Shown here: piece by piece, positions 52,850 through 62,300 of the stretch | Numbering within the stretch: position 1 is the stretch's first letter | How the letters are laid out: every line of letters starts with the position of its first letter | NCBI GenBank assembly: GCA_947074205.1 | Contig: CAMTOQ010000002.1 | Location: 62,001-126,000, forward strand | DNA: 64,000 bases | Origin: an uncultured Bacteroides sp. | GTDB taxonomy: Bacteria; Bacteroidota; Bacteroidia; Bacteroidales; Bacteroidaceae | Direction: 5' to 3' | Notes under the pieces: model-generated | Told to the model about the DNA's origin: nothing | Databases searched by the model: none | The model's input: the letters and a program-made list of their open reading frames with translations, nothing else | Position numbers and translations under genes: made by a program

Positions 52850-55708
52850 ATGAGAACAGACACATTTGCTTCGCGACACATTGGTGTAAATGACGAAGAG
52901 ATTGAAGTGATGCTAAAGAAGATCGGAGTTAATTCACTAGATGAATTAATAGATCATACCATGCCAGAGAATATACGTCTACCTCATCCACTTAACTTAC
53001 CTCCAGCCATGTCTGAGTATGAGTTTAGTAAACATATAGACCAGATAGCTCGAATGAATATTCTGTACGACACTTACATTGGCATGGGATGGTACAACAC
53101 CATCACTCCGGCAGTCATTCAACGCTATGTATTCGAGAATCCGGTATGGTATACTTCCTATACGCCCTACCAGGCTGAAATATCACAAGGAAGACTTGAG
53201 GCATTGATGAACTTTCAGACCGTGATTTGTGATCTAACAGCAATGCCGATCGCCAACTGTTCATTACTTGATGAAGCTACAGCGGCGGCAGAAGCTGTGA
53301 GTATGATGTACAATTTACGCCCGCGCGATAAGCAGAAGTCCGGATCAAATGTAGTCTTTGTAGATGAAAATATCTTCCCACAGACATTAGCCGTAATGAC
53401 CACTAGGGCCACCCCTCTAGGTATAGAGCTAAGAACAGGTAAGTATGCAGAGTTTGAACCCTCTCCTGAGTTTTTTGCCTGCATAATACAATATCCCAAC
53501 TCTAATGGTGACATTGTATCTTATCATTCTTTCACCGATAAGGCCCATGCAGCGGGATGTAAAGTAGCAGTTGCCGCAGACTTATTAAGTTTAGCCCTCA
53601 TTACTCCTCCGGGCGAATGGGGCGCTGACATTGTGTTTGGCACCTCGCAACGTTTGGGTACTCCAATGTTTTATGGAGGACCATCTGCTGCCTACTTTGC
53701 AACAAGAGATGAATTTAAACGCAGCATGCCCGGCCGTATCATTGGTTGGTCAAAAGATAGATTTGGCAAATTGTGCTATAGAATGGCTCTGCAGACTAGA
53801 GAGCAGCATATTAAGCGCGAAAAGGCTACCTCTAATATTTGCACTGCGCAAGCTTTGCTGGCTTCTATGGTTGGATTTTATGCTGCTTATCATGGACCGA
53901 AAGGGTTATACAATATAGCATCTAGGGTACATAAGATCACCGTTCATTTAGAAAAGGTGCTCTATGACTTAGGCTATTCACAAATCAATAAATGTTATTT
54001 TGATACGCTTAGAGTGGCTTTACCCCACCATGTTACACCCCAGCAAATTCGCACTATTGCGCTTAGCAAGGAGGTGAATTTACGCTACTATGACAATGGT
54101 GATGTAGGCTTTAGCATCGACGAAGCAACAGATATAAATGGAGTAAATATTCTTCTTTCTATATTTGCGGTTGCGGCAGAGAAAGACTATCCGAAATTCA
54201 AAGAATCTGATATAGATGCTGTAGCAGGCTTTAATAAAGAATTTAAGCGCACTTCTCCCTACCTTACACACGAAGTTTTCAGCAAGTATCATACGGAAAC
54301 AGAAATGATGCGTTATATTAAGCGTCTAGAACGCAAAGATATCTCGCTTGCCCATTCTATGATACCATTAGGTTCTTGTACAATGAAGCTAAATGCAGCA
54401 GCCGAACTTCTGCCTCTAAGTCGCGCCGAATTTATGCAACTTCACCCGTTGGTGCCCGAAGAGCAGGCACAGGGTTTCAGGAAACTTATTGAATACCTTG
54501 CCGATGATTTAAAGGCTATTACTGGTTTTGCAGGCGTGAGTCTGCAACCTAATTCTGGAGCAGCAGGCGAATATGCAGGATTGCGTGTTATTCGCAGCTA
54601 TCTCGAAAGCATCGGACAGGGTCATCGCAATTTGGTATTGATTCCTGCATCAGCCCATGGTACAAACCCTGCATCAGCAATCCAAGCTGGTTTTACTACC
54701 ATCACTTGCCAATGCGACAGTTTAGGCAATGTAGATATGAAGGATTTGCGTGCAAAAGCTATTGCTAATAAAAATGAGCTCGCAGCATTGATGATAACTT
54801 ACCCTTCTACACATGGAATTTTCGAGCCAGGAATTGTGGAAATATGTGATATCATACATGAATGTGGTGCACAAGTATATATGGATGGAGCTAATATGAA
54901 TGCTCAGTTAGGGCTAACAAACCCTGCCTTTATTGGAGCTGATGTTTGCCATCTTAACCTACACAAGACTTTTGCCTCTCCTCATGGTGGAGGTGGCCCT
55001 GGTGTAGGCCCAATTTGTGTAGCCGAACATCTCCTGCCTTACCTACCCGGACATCACCTATTTGGAAATCAAATGAATCAGGTGTCTTCTGCCCCATTTG
55101 GTAGCGCGGGTATCCTACCAATTACATACGGATACATCCATATGATGGGTGCTGAAGGTTTAGCAATGGCCACAAAAGTGGCGATACTAAATGCCAACTA
55201 TCTTGCTACTTCATTAAACGATACCTATGGAATTGTATATCGTGGTGCAAAAGGTTTTGTGGGCCATGAGATGATTTTAGAGTGCCGTAACATCACTCAA
55301 CAGACTGGAATAACAGAGAATGATATCGCCAAACGATTAATGGATTACGGTTACCATGCCCCTACTCTTTCTTTCCCAGTTCATGGTACGCTAATGATTG
55401 AACCAACAGAAAGTGAAAGTCTCAACGAACTAGATAATTTTATCAATGTTATGGATAATATCTGGGAAGAGATCCAAGAGATAAAAGAAGGTAAAGCTGA
55501 CGCGAAAGACAATGTACTTATCAATGCTCCTCACCCCGAGTATGAGATTGTTAGCGATGAATGGGAACACAGCTATTCGCGCACTAAAGCTGCATACCCA
55601 ATAGAGAGTGTTCGTAATAATAAGTTCTGGATAAATGTAGCCAGGATAGACAACACACTAGGAGACCGTAAGTTGATAGCAACACAATGTTGCTGCAACT
55701 TCGATTAA
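52850..55708 (+). CDS. gcvP: Glycine dehydrogenase (aminomethyl-transferring), P-protein
   Basis: The glycine cleavage P-protein decarboxylates glycine with pyridoxal phosphate and passes the aminomethyl group to the H-protein lipoyl arm. At 952 residues it is the full-length form with both halves fused. The PLP lysine is Lys706 in NLHKTFASPHGGGGPG, and QPNSGAAGEYAG and the active-site GSCTMKLN are visible. The N-terminal half has lost the lysine, as in the family. GcvT and GcvH are not nearby. A terminator follows. Confidence 0.97.
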   Translation: MRTDTFASRHIGVNDEEIEVMLKKIGVNSLDELIDHTMPENIRLPHPLNLPPAMSEYEFSKHIDQIARMNILYDTYIGMGWYNTITPAVIQRYVFENPVWYTSYTPYQAEISQGRLEALMNFQTVICDLTAMPIANCSLLDEATAAAEAVSMMYNLRPRDKQKSGSNVVFVDENIFPQTLAVMTTRATPLGIELRTGKYAEFEPSPEFFACIIQYPNSNGDIVSYHSFTDKAHAAGCKVAVAADLLSLALITPPGEWGADIVFGTSQRLGTPMFYGGPSAAYFATRDEFKRSMPGRIIGWSKDRFGKLCYRMALQTREQHIKREKATSNICTAQALLASMVGFYAAYHGPKGLYNIASRVHKITVHLEKVLYDLGYSQINKCYFDTLRVALPHHVTPQQIRTIALSKEVNLRYYDNGDVGFSIDEATDINGVNILLSIFAVAAEKDYPKFKESDIDAVAGFNKEFKRTSPYLTHEVFSKYHTETEMMRYIKRLERKDISLAHSMIPLGSCTMKLNAAAELLPLSRAEFMQLHPLVPEEQAQGFRKLIEYLADDLKAITGFAGVSLQPNSGAAGEYAGLRVIRSYLESIGQGHRNLVLIPASAHGTNPASAIQAGFTTITCQCDSLGNVDMKDLRAKAIANKNELAALMITYPSTHGIFEPGIVEICDIIHECGAQVYMDGANMNAQLGLTNPAFIGADVCHLNLHKTFASPHGGGGPGVGPICVAEHLLPYLPGHHLFGNQMNQVSSAPFGSAGILPITYGYIHMMGAEGLAMATKVAILNANYLATSLNDTYGIVYRGAKGFVGHEMILECRNITQQTGITENDIAKRLMDYGYHAPTLSFPVHGTLMIEPTESESLNELDNFINVMDNIWEEIQEIKEGKADAKDNVLINAPHPEYEIVSDEWEHSYSRTKAAYPIESVRNNKFWINVARIDNTLGDRKLIATQCCCNFD

Positions 55709-55732
55709 ACAGATTGAAAAAGAGCATATACC

Positions 55733-55764
55733 ATAGGTCAGGAGAAAGTATTCTTCTGGCCTAT
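55733..55764 (+). terminator. Terminator after gcvP
   Basis: ATAGG...CCTAT stem (55733-55737 with 55760-55764) extended through CAG/CTG and AGAA/TTCT with two G-U pairs, then TTCATTTTA. Confidence 0.75.
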
Positions 55765-55861
55765 TTCATTTTATCGATGTAACCTTTTTACATTATTTCC
55801 CAAAACAATACATCTATTTAGTCTGTTAAAAGAGTACGAATTACTTCTAAAAAGCAGACTT

Positions 55862-57157
55862 ATGAAATTTCGATATCTCTATTTAATACTATTACTACTC
55901 TTACAGACCTACACCTTAAGCAGTCAGGAGCTTACGCTCTTTGGTGAGTTACGCCCTAGAGGCGAATATCGCAGTGGATATAGCAAACCAATCATTACAA
56001 GCAATAAAGCAGGTTTCTTCATCAAACAGCGCACCCGTCTTGGCGCTAATTTCACAAACAAACTTCTCACAATGGAAGTCACCTTTCAAGATTCACGCGT
56101 GTGGGGTGATTCCAATGATAGTTCCACGAACCCTTCGATTGGACTATACGAGGCATGGGCCGAAATAAATATACTACCAGGTTTGGTCGGAAAGATTGGA
56201 CGTCAATGTCTGCAATATGATGATCGCAAAATATTTGGTCCAAACGATTGGTCGGACAGTGGCAACGCATTCGACATGCTATTGCTTAAATACAATCTAA
56301 ACGATGATTTCATTTTAGATTTCGGATTCTCGTACAATAACAACTCTGAGATTTCTAAAGAGACCTACTATCAGTCGGCAATGAAATACCGTTTTATGGC
56401 TATGACATGGTTGTCCAAAAAGATAACTAATGAGATGAAAGTTTCAGGCATTGCTGCTCTCCTTGCCAACCAAGATACAATAAAGACTAATGGAAGCGAA
56501 AACTATAATAATTATCACCATTACTATCAAACAACAATAGGTGGAACATTTCATTATGTGCCAAAAAGAATACCATTAAAACTTATGCTCGAAGGATATT
56601 ATCAGTTTGGGAAAGTCATTTATAAGAAGTCACTAGACCAACTAAAGAGTTTTTACCTCGTAGCAAATGCATCTTATCAAATATTTCCTGCATTTCAGAT
56701 AGCAGGTGGTTATGAATATATATCTGGTGACAAGAACCCAAACAACAATGTCCAAAAAGGATTTCTGCATTTATTTGGTGATGAGCATGACTTTAATGGA
56801 ACAATGGATTATTGGACAAATACAGGAGAAAGGGGCTTGCAAGACATATATTTGGGTGTGTTATGGGAGTTTAATCGTAAACGTACCTCTGTAGAGGGAG
56901 TTTACCACCATTTCATGACAGCAGTACCGGTAGAAAAACTAAAAGGAAAGAATCTTGGTAATGAGCTTGACTTCATCATTAAGCACCAACAATCCTCATG
57001 GTTGAAATTTGATGCCGGATATAATATTTATTTTGTGAATGAGAATGTAAAGGTTATAAAGGGAATTCCCAAAGCAAAGACACGTTTAGCACAATGGTTT
57101 TATATAAACATTACTATAAAACCTTCCTTAGCTGTCGCCCTAGCCAAAAAGAAATAG
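55862..57157 (+). CDS. Outer-membrane beta-barrel protein, alginate-export-like
   Basis: 431 residues, signal peptide (about 1-21, MKFRYLYLILLLLLQTYTLSS) then alternating amphipathic strands through to the end. FGELRPRGEYRSGY, TRLGANFTNKLLTMEV and FQDSRVWGD, together with YEAWAEINILPGLVGKIGRQ, resemble the alginate-export (AlgE-like) porin family, found widely in Bacteroidota without an alginate link. It ends in KPSLAVALAKKK, not an aromatic residue. Likely a passive pore for anionic sugars or other small solutes. It stands alone between terminators. Confidence 0.78.
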   Translation: MKFRYLYLILLLLLQTYTLSSQELTLFGELRPRGEYRSGYSKPIITSNKAGFFIKQRTRLGANFTNKLLTMEVTFQDSRVWGDSNDSSTNPSIGLYEAWAEINILPGLVGKIGRQCLQYDDRKIFGPNDWSDSGNAFDMLLLKYNLNDDFILDFGFSYNNNSEISKETYYQSAMKYRFMAMTWLSKKITNEMKVSGIAALLANQDTIKTNGSENYNNYHHYYQTTIGGTFHYVPKRIPLKLMLEGYYQFGKVIYKKSLDQLKSFYLVANASYQIFPAFQIAGGYEYISGDKNPNNNVQKGFLHLFGDEHDFNGTMDYWTNTGERGLQDIYLGVLWEFNRKRTSVEGVYHHFMTAVPVEKLKGKNLGNELDFIIKHQQSSWLKFDAGYNIYFVNENVKVIKGIPKAKTRLAQWFYINITIKPSLAVALAKKK

Positions 57158-57171
57158 AATTAGAAGTAGAA

Positions 57172-57207
57172 AAAATGGCCTCCCACTTTTATAGAGGAGA
57201 CCATTTT
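57172..57207. terminator. Terminator between porin gene and convergent transporter
   Basis: AAAATGGCCTCC (57172-57183) pairs with 57196-57207 with one mismatch; A-rich and T-rich flanks suit both directions. Confidence 0.75.
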
Positions 57208-57234
57208 AGGAGTATAATATGTGGAAACTAGCTA

Positions 57235-58833
57235 TTAATAAATTAGACTAGCAATACATTGTATGCAAAGAATCAGAATTACCATTGCAATTGGGTATAC
57301 CGTAGCATAGGCCACACTTGGTATATTGCTATCGACCATAGAGTCTGCGGCAGCAAGCCCTGGTGTACTTGTCATACCCCCAGTAATTGTACCCAATAAA
57401 TCCAAGACTGATATTTTAAAGACTAAGCGTCCCACCAATACTGCTATAAACATAGGTACTATTGTGATACAAGCGCCCACTCCAAAAAGGAGAAGTCCGC
57501 TATCTTGGAATGTTGCTACTAGATTTTTTCCGGCAGATGTCCCCACTTCGGCAAGGAAGAGCAGCAAACCTAGTTGACGTAATAGTTGGTTAGCTGGACC
57601 TGACATAGACCACATAATAGGGCCTGTCTTACCCACCGCACTCAATACAAGCGCCATAATCAAGATACCACCCGTCAAACCCGGAGAAAAAGAAAAGCCG
57701 TTAGCGAACGAGATATTAAGCTTCCCAAATATCACACCCAGTACAATACCCATTGCTATAGGGAAAAAGTCTGTATCAGATAGCTTCTTAACATCATTAC
57801 CAAGAAGTCTAGCAATAGATTGTATACCTTCGCGTTCTCCAACTATCATTAGTTTGTCACCAAACTTCAAGGCTAAATCTGGAGATGGAGATAGATCAAT
57901 ACCGCTTCGACGAATACGTGTTACAGTACAGCCAAAGTTACGTTGCAAATTCAAGTCGCCCAACTGTTTGTTGATCATATCCTTCTTAGTTAGAAGCAAA
58001 GACTCAATTTCTTGTGTGCGTTCTAGTGGTAGCTCACCCTCTTGGCGAGGGCCAACAAGAACAGCCAATTGATCTAAGGCCGACTCACTCCCTACCGCTT
58101 GAATAATATCACCTTCGTGAAGCACAGTATTGGCTACCGGTATGATAATATCATCACCATGTTTCAGCCTAGAAACCACCGCACCGGTCATGGCACGTAC
58201 ATGAACCTGACCTAGGGTTTTACCAATAACACTAATATTAGATACAGTGAAAATACAAGTGTCAATCTGTGGAAATTGTCCACGACGCTCTTTCTCTAAT
58301 TTGCGTGCCTCTTTTTCAAGATCAATTCGGAGTACTTTTGGCATCAATTTCACAAACAAGATTACACCAATCACGCCAAAAGGATAGGCAATACCATAAG
58401 CAATTGAGGCAAGAGGTGAGTTAGTGCTATCGATAGCTACAGCCAAACCAGGAGTACTCGTCAAAGCCCCTGCTATAAGCCCAACAACACTAGGGGTGTC
58501 TAGATCGAAGAGGTATTTTAACCCTACACCTGTAATACTTGCTGATAAAACAATTAGAAGAGTGATAATGATTAGGGTTTTTCCTTTGCTTCGGAAGGAG
58601 TCAAAGAAACCAGGACCAGCCTGAATACCAATAGTAAATATGAAAAGTACTAAACCAAAATTCCCCAACTCCTTAGGGATGATTACACCAAAATGGCCAA
58701 ATAGTAAAGCTATGAATATCACAGCCGATACATCTAGAGATAGTCCTTTAATCTTTATGCGTCCCAACATAAACCCAAGGGCAACTATCAGGAAGAGAGC
58801 AAAGTAGGACGATTGCAATAAGTCCGTCAACAT
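57235..58833 (-). CDS. AspT/YidE-type putative antiporter
   Basis: 532 residues in the aspartate:alanine antiporter (AspT/YidE/YbjL) family: five membrane segments, a central cytoplasmic part with two RCK_C (TrkA-C) domains (about 195-275 and 285-365, including VARMTGAVVSRLKHG-like VRAMTGAVV and GCTVTRIRRSGIDLS), then five more membrane segments. The repeated motif GAxTSTPGLAxA is seen at both ends (GALTSTPGLAVAID, GGMTSTPGLAAADS). Likely exchanges dicarboxylates or amino acids; substrate unknown. It has a good promoter and converges on the porin gene. Confidence 0.9.
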   Translation of the reverse strand: MLTDLLQSSYFALFLIVALGFMLGRIKIKGLSLDVSAVIFIALLFGHFGVIIPKELGNFGLVLFIFTIGIQAGPGFFDSFRSKGKTLIIITLLIVLSASITGVGLKYLFDLDTPSVVGLIAGALTSTPGLAVAIDSTNSPLASIAYGIAYPFGVIGVILFVKLMPKVLRIDLEKEARKLEKERRGQFPQIDTCIFTVSNISVIGKTLGQVHVRAMTGAVVSRLKHGDDIIIPVANTVLHEGDIIQAVGSESALDQLAVLVGPRQEGELPLERTQEIESLLLTKKDMINKQLGDLNLQRNFGCTVTRIRRSGIDLSPSPDLALKFGDKLMIVGEREGIQSIARLLGNDVKKLSDTDFFPIAMGIVLGVIFGKLNISFANGFSFSPGLTGGILIMALVLSAVGKTGPIMWSMSGPANQLLRQLGLLLFLAEVGTSAGKNLVATFQDSGLLLFGVGACITIVPMFIAVLVGRLVFKISVLDLLGTITGGMTSTPGLAAADSMVDSNIPSVAYATVYPIAMVILILCIQCIASLIY

Positions 58834-58865
58834 GATTACGATAAATAGGTATTATTTTTGGAGTG

Positions 58866-58896
58866 CAAAGTTAAGACAAAATGACTGATAAAGCAA
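58866..58896 (-). promoter_or_regulatory. Promoter of the AspT-type transporter gene
   Basis: Minus-strand TTG (58894-58896), 20 bases, TAACTTTG (58866-58873), an exact -7 element, 33 bases before ATG 58833. Confidence 0.6.
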
Positions 58897-58939
58897 CAGC
58901 CACCGAAATGTTTCACAATCAAAACATTTCGATGGCTGT
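58896..58939. terminator. Hairpin between the eda operon and the transporter gene
   Basis: ACAGCCA...GAAATGTTT (58896-58913) pairs with 58922-58939 (18 bases, one mismatch). The plus side is followed by CTCTTTTT. On the minus strand it lies after the eda stop and may end that transcript; the bases beyond it there (TGCTTTATC) are less T-rich. Confidence 0.7.
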
Positions 58940-58949
58940 CTCTTTTTAA

Positions 58950-59074
58950 ACACCTTTAAACAAAATGATATATGCTCCGTACTAATAAACTAACTAACCC
59001 TTATCGGAGCACTAACTTATATTAAGTTAGCTTGGAATGGCACTATCACAATGACACGCCAAGCTTTTATCTTC
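58950..59074 (-). other. Structured 3' region of the kdgK-eda transcript
   Basis: Between the eda stop and the hairpin at 58896 there are further inverted repeats: TGCTCCG/CGGAGCA (58973-58979, 59005-59011), CTAACTTA/TAAGTTAG (59013-59029), and AGCTTGG/CCAAGCT (59029-59035, 59058-59064). No reading frame is present. Confidence 0.45.
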
Positions 59075-59743
59075 TTATTTACGAGCTTCAGCGATATAAG
59101 CCAACGCTTCAGCACATTTAGCTGTAACATAAGCCCAATCTTCAGCAGCTACCTTGTCGTTAGGGAACAATTTAGAACCCATACCTACACAGAATACACC
59201 TGCTTTAATCCAAGCTGTAAGGTTTTCTTTTGATGGTTCAACACCACCTGTAACCATAATCTTAGACCATGGCATTGGAGCCATCAAGCCTTTAATGAAG
59301 TTTGGTCCGTAAACGTCGCCAGGGAATGCCTTGCAAAGATCACAACCTACTTCTTGAGCGAAACCTACTTCAGATACTGAACCACAACCTGGAGTATAAG
59401 CTACCAAGCGACGGTTACAAATCTTAGCGATTTCTGGATTAAACAATGGGCCTACGATAAAGTTTGCACCCAATTGAATATAAAGAGCAGCTGTAGCAGG
59501 ATCAACAATTGAGCCAATACCCATAGCCATCTCAGGACATTCCTTAGCAGCAAATTTTACGATTTCAGCAAATACTTCGTGAGCAAAGTCGCCACGGTTA
59601 GTGAATTCGAAAGCACGAACACCACCTTCATAACAAGCCTTTACTACTTTTTTTGCTACTTCTGCATCTTTGTGGTAGAACACAGGAACCATACCAGTTG
59701 AACCGATTTTGTTCAACACAGTTATTTTGTCAAATTTAGCCAT
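59075..59743 (-). CDS. eda: 2-dehydro-3-deoxyphosphogluconate aldolase
   Basis: Eda splits KDPG into pyruvate and glyceraldehyde 3-phosphate. I start it at ATG 59743 (222 residues, [17 protein letters not shown]), the conserved opening; an in-frame ATG at 59764 lies upstream. The Schiff-base lysine sits in [13 protein letters not shown] (KxFPG motif) and the general base Glu in [10 protein letters not shown]. Class I TIM-barrel, trimeric in the family. It follows kdgK by 83 bases on the minus strand, so the two enzymes (kinase then aldolase) act in sequence on 2-keto-3-deoxygluconate from hexuronates. Confidence 0.95.
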   Translation of the reverse strand: MAKFDKITVLNKIGSTGMVPVFYHKDAEVAKKVVKACYEGGVRAFEFTNRGDFAHEVFAEIVKFAAKECPEMAMGIGSIVDPATAALYIQLGANFIVGPLFNPEIAKICNRRLVAYTPGCGSVSEVGFAQEVGCDLCKAFPGDVYGPNFIKGLMAPMPWSKIMVTGGVEPSKENLTAWIKAGVFCVGMGSKLFPNDKVAAEDWAYVTAKCAEALAYIAEARK

Positions 59744-59826
59744 TTCTTTATTGTCTATATACATTGTGTAGAGAGTGAGAAATCAAACCTACACAATGAT
59801 ATGGTTATTATATTAGAGAAATATAA

Positions 59827-60852
59827 TTAGCGTTGTACACGCCCACTAGCGTCACCACCAGCCAATGCTTCTACTTCTTCTACAGAAACAAGGTTGAAGT
59901 CACCATTGATAGTGTGCTTCAATGCAGAAGCTGCAACAGCAAACTCAAGAGCTTCACCTTGGTTAGGCTTAGTAAGCAAACCGTGGATAACACCACCAGA
60001 GAAAGAGTCACCACCACCTACACGGTCAACGATAGGATTGATATCGTAACGCTTAGAAGTATAGAATTCATTACCATCATAGATCAAAGCTTTCCAACCA
60101 TTGTGAGTTGCAGAGAATGATTCACGAAGAGTTGAGATAACATATTTAAAGTCGAATTCTTTCAACATTTGAGTGAAGATACCTTTGTAGCCTTCAGCAT
60201 CTGTGTGACCAGCTTCAACGTCAGCTTCTGGTTTGAAACCAAGACAAAGTTCTGCATCTTCTTCGTTACCGATACATACGTCAACGTATTGCATCAAAGG
60301 CTTCATGATAGATTGAGCTTTTTCTTTAGTCCAAAGTTTCTTGCGGAAGTTCAAGTCTACAGAAACTGTTACACCGTGACGCTTAGCAGCTTCACAAGCC
60401 AAACGAGTTAATTCTGCAGCTTTGTCAGAAATAGCTGGAGTGATACCCGACCAGTGGAACCAGTCTGCACCTTCCATGATTGCATCAAAATCGAAATCAG
60501 CAGCATCTGCTTCAGCAATTGCAGAGTTTGCTCTGTCGTAAACTACTTTACTTGGACGCATTGAAGCACCAGTTTCAAGGAAGTAGATACCTACACGATC
60601 ACCACCGCGAGCGATAAAATCAGTTTTTACGCCAAATTTACGCAAAGCGTTAACAGCCGATTGACCAATTTCATGTTTAGGCAGTTTAGAAACAAAATAA
60701 GCTTCGTGGCCATAGTTGGCGCAGCTCACTGCTACATTGGCTTCACCTCCACCATAAACAACATCAAATGAATCTGATTGAACGAAACGAGTGTTTCCTG
60801 GAGTTGACAATCTAAGCATGATTTCGCCTAATGTAACGATTTTCTTTCCCAT
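59827..60852 (-). CDS. kdgK: 2-dehydro-3-deoxygluconate kinase
   Basis: KdgK phosphorylates 2-keto-3-deoxygluconate to KDPG. 341 residues of the PfkB/ribokinase family: N-terminal GEIMLRLSTPGNTRFVQ and YGGGEANVAVSCANYG, and the C-terminal catalytic-base motif VDRVGGGDSFSGGV with Asp. The substrate is inferred from the eda partner and the uxaA-linked context, which all point to hexuronate breakdown. It is transcribed divergently from the lacI-uxaA pair, from a -7 box about 150 bases upstream. Confidence 0.94.
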   Translation of the reverse strand: MGKKIVTLGEIMLRLSTPGNTRFVQSDSFDVVYGGGEANVAVSCANYGHEAYFVSKLPKHEIGQSAVNALRKFGVKTDFIARGGDRVGIYFLETGASMRPSKVVYDRANSAIAEADAADFDFDAIMEGADWFHWSGITPAISDKAAELTRLACEAAKRHGVTVSVDLNFRKKLWTKEKAQSIMKPLMQYVDVCIGNEEDAELCLGFKPEADVEAGHTDAEGYKGIFTQMLKEFDFKYVISTLRESFSATHNGWKALIYDGNEFYTSKRYDINPIVDRVGGGDSFSGGVIHGLLTKPNQGEALEFAVAASALKHTINGDFNLVSVEEVEALAGGDASGRVQR

Positions 60853-61003
60853 AATAAATATGTTTTAATATTATAACTAAATAAAGTTGTTAAGTTTCAA
60901 TTCGTCAGTACGCAGAGGCCAACAAATAACAGTTTGTTTATCTGCTATATAAAGGAGATTACATAAGATGACATCTCCACTACAGACCTTTCGTGTACGG
61001 GCA
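60853..61003 (-). other. kdgK leader with two small hairpins
   Basis: The -7 box at 61004-61011 implies a leader of about 145 bases. It contains GGAGAT/ATCTCC (60954-60959, 60973-60978) and AACAAA/TTTGTT (60921-60926, 60933-60938). No coding region is seen. Confidence 0.45.
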
Positions 61004-61011
61004 CAAAGATA
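61004..61011 (-). promoter_or_regulatory. Promoter -7 element for kdgK-eda
   Basis: Minus-strand TATCTTTG fits TAnnTTTG and borders the central palindrome. Confidence 0.6.
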
Positions 61012-61015
61012 CACT

Positions 61016-61037
61016 AATTTTCGTAATTACAAAAATT
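61016..61037. promoter_or_regulatory. Probable LacI-family operator
   Basis: A 22-base near-perfect palindrome: AATTTT-C-GTAATTAC-A-AAAATT, with only the C/A pair unmatched. It lies between the -7 boxes of the two divergent promoters (61004-61011 minus and 61042-61049 plus), where it would cover both -33 regions, suiting simultaneous control of kdgK-eda and lacI-uxaA. Confidence 0.7.
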
Positions 61038-61041
61038 GTTA

Positions 61042-61049
61042 TATATTTG
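61042..61049 (+). promoter_or_regulatory. Promoter -7 element for lacI-uxaA
   Basis: TATATTTG is an exact match to TAnnTTTG, about 130 bases before ATG 61181. The leader includes a small TGTG/CACA hairpin with a TTCG loop at 61074-61085. Confidence 0.6.
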
Positions 61050-61180
61050 TGTCGAAATAATTAAGATTATTATTGTGTTCGCACACTTAAGCTTAGCTTT
61101 TTAGTTAAACAACGACGGACCATATAAAAAACAGGTATACATATATATACTATGTACACCTATCGAGAAACAGAATAGAA

Positions 61181-62263
61181 ATGAATAAACTACCTGAGCG
61201 AGTTCGAATAAAAGACATAGCCCGTTTGGCTGATGTATCTGTAGGTACTGTAGACCGCGTATTGCACGGCAGAAGCGGAGTATCCGAAGCAAGCCGTAAG
61301 CGCGTTGAAGAGATCCTCAAGCAACTAGACTATCAACCCAACATGTATGCTAGTGCTTTGGCGTCAAATAAGAAGTATGTATTTTGCTGCCTTCTACCTA
61401 TGCACGACCAAGGAGAATATTGGTCTGCTGTAGAAAAAGGAATTACCAATGCACTAAAGGCCTTTTCTGATTTCCACATCTCTATAAAGACAACTTATTA
61501 CGACCCCTACGATTATCAATCTTTTATCAGTTCCGCAAACAAGATTACTGATATCAATCCCGATGGCGTAATGGTTGCACCCACTATTCAAGCCTATACT
61601 GAAAGCTTTATCCGTCAACTTAACGACAAGCAAGTCCCTTTTATATATATTGACTCTAATATAAAAGAATTGCCGGGCTTATCGTTCTATGGACAAAACT
61701 CTAGACAAAGTGGCTACTTTGCTGCAAGAATGCTAATGCTCACTACGCAGCACAACAATGAGGTAGTAATCTTTCGCAAAATCCAACAAGGGGTTGTAGG
61801 CTCAAATCAGCAGGAAAATCGCGAGAAGGGCTTCCGTAGATACATGAAAGAACACCACCCTGATTGCATCATTCACGAATGCAATCTTCAAGCCGATAGT
61901 AACAGCAATGATTTCACCGTGCTTGAGCAGTTTTTCAAATTGCATCCAAAGGTTAGTAGCGGAATTACTTTCAACTCTAAAGCCCATACAATTGGCGAAT
62001 TCTTAGAAACTGATAAGACTATTAGTTTCAACCTTATTGGATACGACCTTTTAGAGCAAAATGTGAAATGTCTAAAAAATAGAAGCATCGCCTTTTTGAT
62101 TGCACAGCAACCCGAACTTCAAGGCTACAGTGGCATCAAAACGCTTTGCGACTATCTTATCTTCAAAAAGGAGGTTAAACAAATTAATTATATGCCAATA
62201 GACCTGCTATCTATCGAAAATATAGACTATTATAGCAGTGTGAATTACGCAAATCTAGATTAA
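61181..62263 (+). CDS. LacI-family transcriptional regulator of hexuronate genes
   Basis: 360 residues. Helix-turn-helix at about 9-35 (RIKDIARLADVSVGTVDRVLHG, followed by the hinge GVSEASRKRVEEILKQLDYQPN), then a periplasmic-binding-like ligand domain. The recognition helix VGTVDRV is LacI-type. It stands between two hexuronate operons and directly precedes uxaA (37 bases), so a sugar acid such as galacturonate-derived tagaturonate or KDG is the likely effector, by inference. A palindromic operator candidate lies in the shared intergenic region. Confidence 0.93.
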   Translation: MNKLPERVRIKDIARLADVSVGTVDRVLHGRSGVSEASRKRVEEILKQLDYQPNMYASALASNKKYVFCCLLPMHDQGEYWSAVEKGITNALKAFSDFHISIKTTYYDPYDYQSFISSANKITDINPDGVMVAPTIQAYTESFIRQLNDKQVPFIYIDSNIKELPGLSFYGQNSRQSGYFAARMLMLTTQHNNEVVIFRKIQQGVVGSNQQENREKGFRRYMKEHHPDCIIHECNLQADSNSNDFTVLEQFFKLHPKVSSGITFNSKAHTIGEFLETDKTISFNLIGYDLLEQNVKCLKNRSIAFLIAQQPELQGYSGIKTLCDYLIFKKEVKQINYMPIDLLSIENIDYYSSVNYANLD

Positions 62264-62300
62264 TCAAATAAGAAACAACTATTTTAATTAAAAAATATAC

